Origin: Rickettsiales bacterium
Lineage (GTDB): Bacteria; Pseudomonadota; Alphaproteobacteria; TMED127
Length of the DNA: 6,526 nucleotides
Reading direction: 5' to 3'
Assembly: GCA_002706585.1 (NCBI GenBank)
Contig: PALU01000030.1
Location: 11,913-18,438 of the forward strand
Shown here: in pieces, positions 6,067 to 6,526 of the stretch
Layout: every line of letters begins with the position of its first letter
Numbering within the stretch: the first letter of the stretch is position 1
Made by a program: the position numbers and the translations under genes
The notes under the pieces: generated by a model
Database searches by the model: none
The model's input: the letters and a program-made list of their open reading frames with translations, nothing else
What the model was told of the DNA's origin: nothing

Positions 6067-6526
6067 GGCCTTTTTAACCCAGAAATATTCTCTGCAACTT
6101 TTAAACCAGACTTAATTCCATCTTCATGAAAACCATATCCTAAATAAGCACCGCAGAACCAAGTATTTTTTTTTCCTTGCAAATTTAGAATTTGTTTTTG
6201 GGCTTCAAAAGTTTTCTTAGTAAATAAGGGGTGAGAATATTTTTTTATTATTATTATTTTTTCTTTTTTTGGAAGAGGTACAGGATTTAAAGAAACGAAA
6301 TAATTTTCACTAGTACCTAAATTTTGAAGTTTGTTCATCCAATAAGTAACATTAATACTTTTATTGTTATTATTATTTGAGATAAAATTCCAACTTGACC
6401 AATTTTTTTTTAGTACTGGCATTAAATCTTTATCTTTATGTAAGTAAGTTACATTATTTGTAAATTTTATTTTTTCTAATGCCTCTTTTTCATTCGTTGT
6501 TATATCTTTAAGTAATTTTATAGCCT
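6054..6526 (-). CDS. FAD-dependent amine-oxidase-like protein (COG2907 type), C-terminal part
   Basis: The - strand frame is open from the right edge to a TAG stop at 6056-6054, giving 156 visible residues. Members are about 420-450 residues, so the N-terminal Rossmann FAD domain is outside. An ATG at 6422 is internal: upstream of it the frame encodes family sequence ending in YLHKDKDL, directly joined to MPVLKKNWSSWNF, matching the conserved LHxDxxLMPxxxxxWSSWN block. Further signs are VTYWMNKLQNL, the YSHPLFT stretch and the C-terminal FAD-contacting WFCGAYLGYGFHEDGIKSGL. Members are flavoproteins proposed to oxidise or desaturate modified fatty acyl chains, and they recur beside DUF1365 and CFA-synthase-like genes. 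A low-complexity run of five Asn, mostly AAT codons, interrupts the otherwise conserved WNF-to-VTYW segment. It is the first visible gene of the - strand operon; the promoter must lie further right. Confidence 0.92.
   Translation of the reverse strand, partial: AIKLLKDITTNEKEALEKIKFTNNVTYLHKDKDLMPVLKKNWSSWNFISNNNNNKSINVTYWMNKLQNLGTSENYFVSLNPVPLPKKEKIIIIKKYSHPLFTKKTFEAQKQILNLQGKKNTWFCGAYLGYGFHEDGIKSGLKVAENISGLKRPWEE

Noticed and set aside
6420..6422. ATG as the start of a short 122-residue protein
   Set aside because: The frame stays open to the window edge and the upstream residues (YLHKDKDL) match the flavoprotein family, so this Met is internal.

Overview
The window is strongly A+T-rich, dense coding DNA from what looks like a streamlined marine alphaproteobacterium (SAR11/Pelagibacterales or a similar AT-rich lineage). 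This placement is an inference. It rests on the A/T-ending codons, gene overlaps at almost every junction, near-absence of Shine-Dalgarno sequences, and an alphaproteobacterial-type Bax inhibitor-1 protein. TGA is used as a stop in two genes while Trp is TGG, so the genetic code is standard bacterial. There is no gene-free stretch longer than about 40 bases, and I see no rRNA, tRNA, CRISPR, insertion sequence or phage gene.

Layout. The left edge carries the 3' part of a Bax inhibitor-1/YccA-family membrane protein on the + strand. A GC-rich hairpin follows. Then comes a tightly overlapping + strand run of three genes: a secreted DUF6134-type protein, a short-chain dehydrogenase/reductase (SDR) and a small NTF2/SnoaL-like protein. 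From the right edge a - strand operon runs inward: a COG2907-type FAD-dependent amine-oxidase-like protein (5' part outside the window), a DUF1365 protein, a cyclopropane-fatty-acid-synthase-like methyltransferase, a GPH/MelB-type MFS transporter and a DUF3833 lipoprotein. The two arms meet tail to tail, and their stop codons overlap by 4 bp at 2286-2289.

How the genes fit together. The amine oxidase, DUF1365, CFA-synthase-like, MFS, DUF3833, SDR and NTF2-like set resembles a recurring proteobacterial lipid-modification neighbourhood. In Rhodobacter sphaeroides and several gammaproteobacteria, related genes lie near the RpoE/ChrR singlet-oxygen response and are tied to methylated or furan fatty acids. 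The likely shared job is SAM-dependent methylation and then oxidation of unsaturated acyl chains in membrane phospholipids, with accessory envelope proteins and a transporter. No regulator (rpoE/chrR) or photolyase is visible here, and the promoter of the - strand operon lies beyond the right edge.

Most notable points: the methyltransferase has lost two of the five bicarbonate-site residues of classical CFA synthase; the MFS protein keeps the MelB sodium-site aspartates and may move a lipid rather than a sugar; the MFS gene contains a 17-nt homopolymer in its coding sequence; and the functional set is split into two convergent operons with interlocked stop codons.
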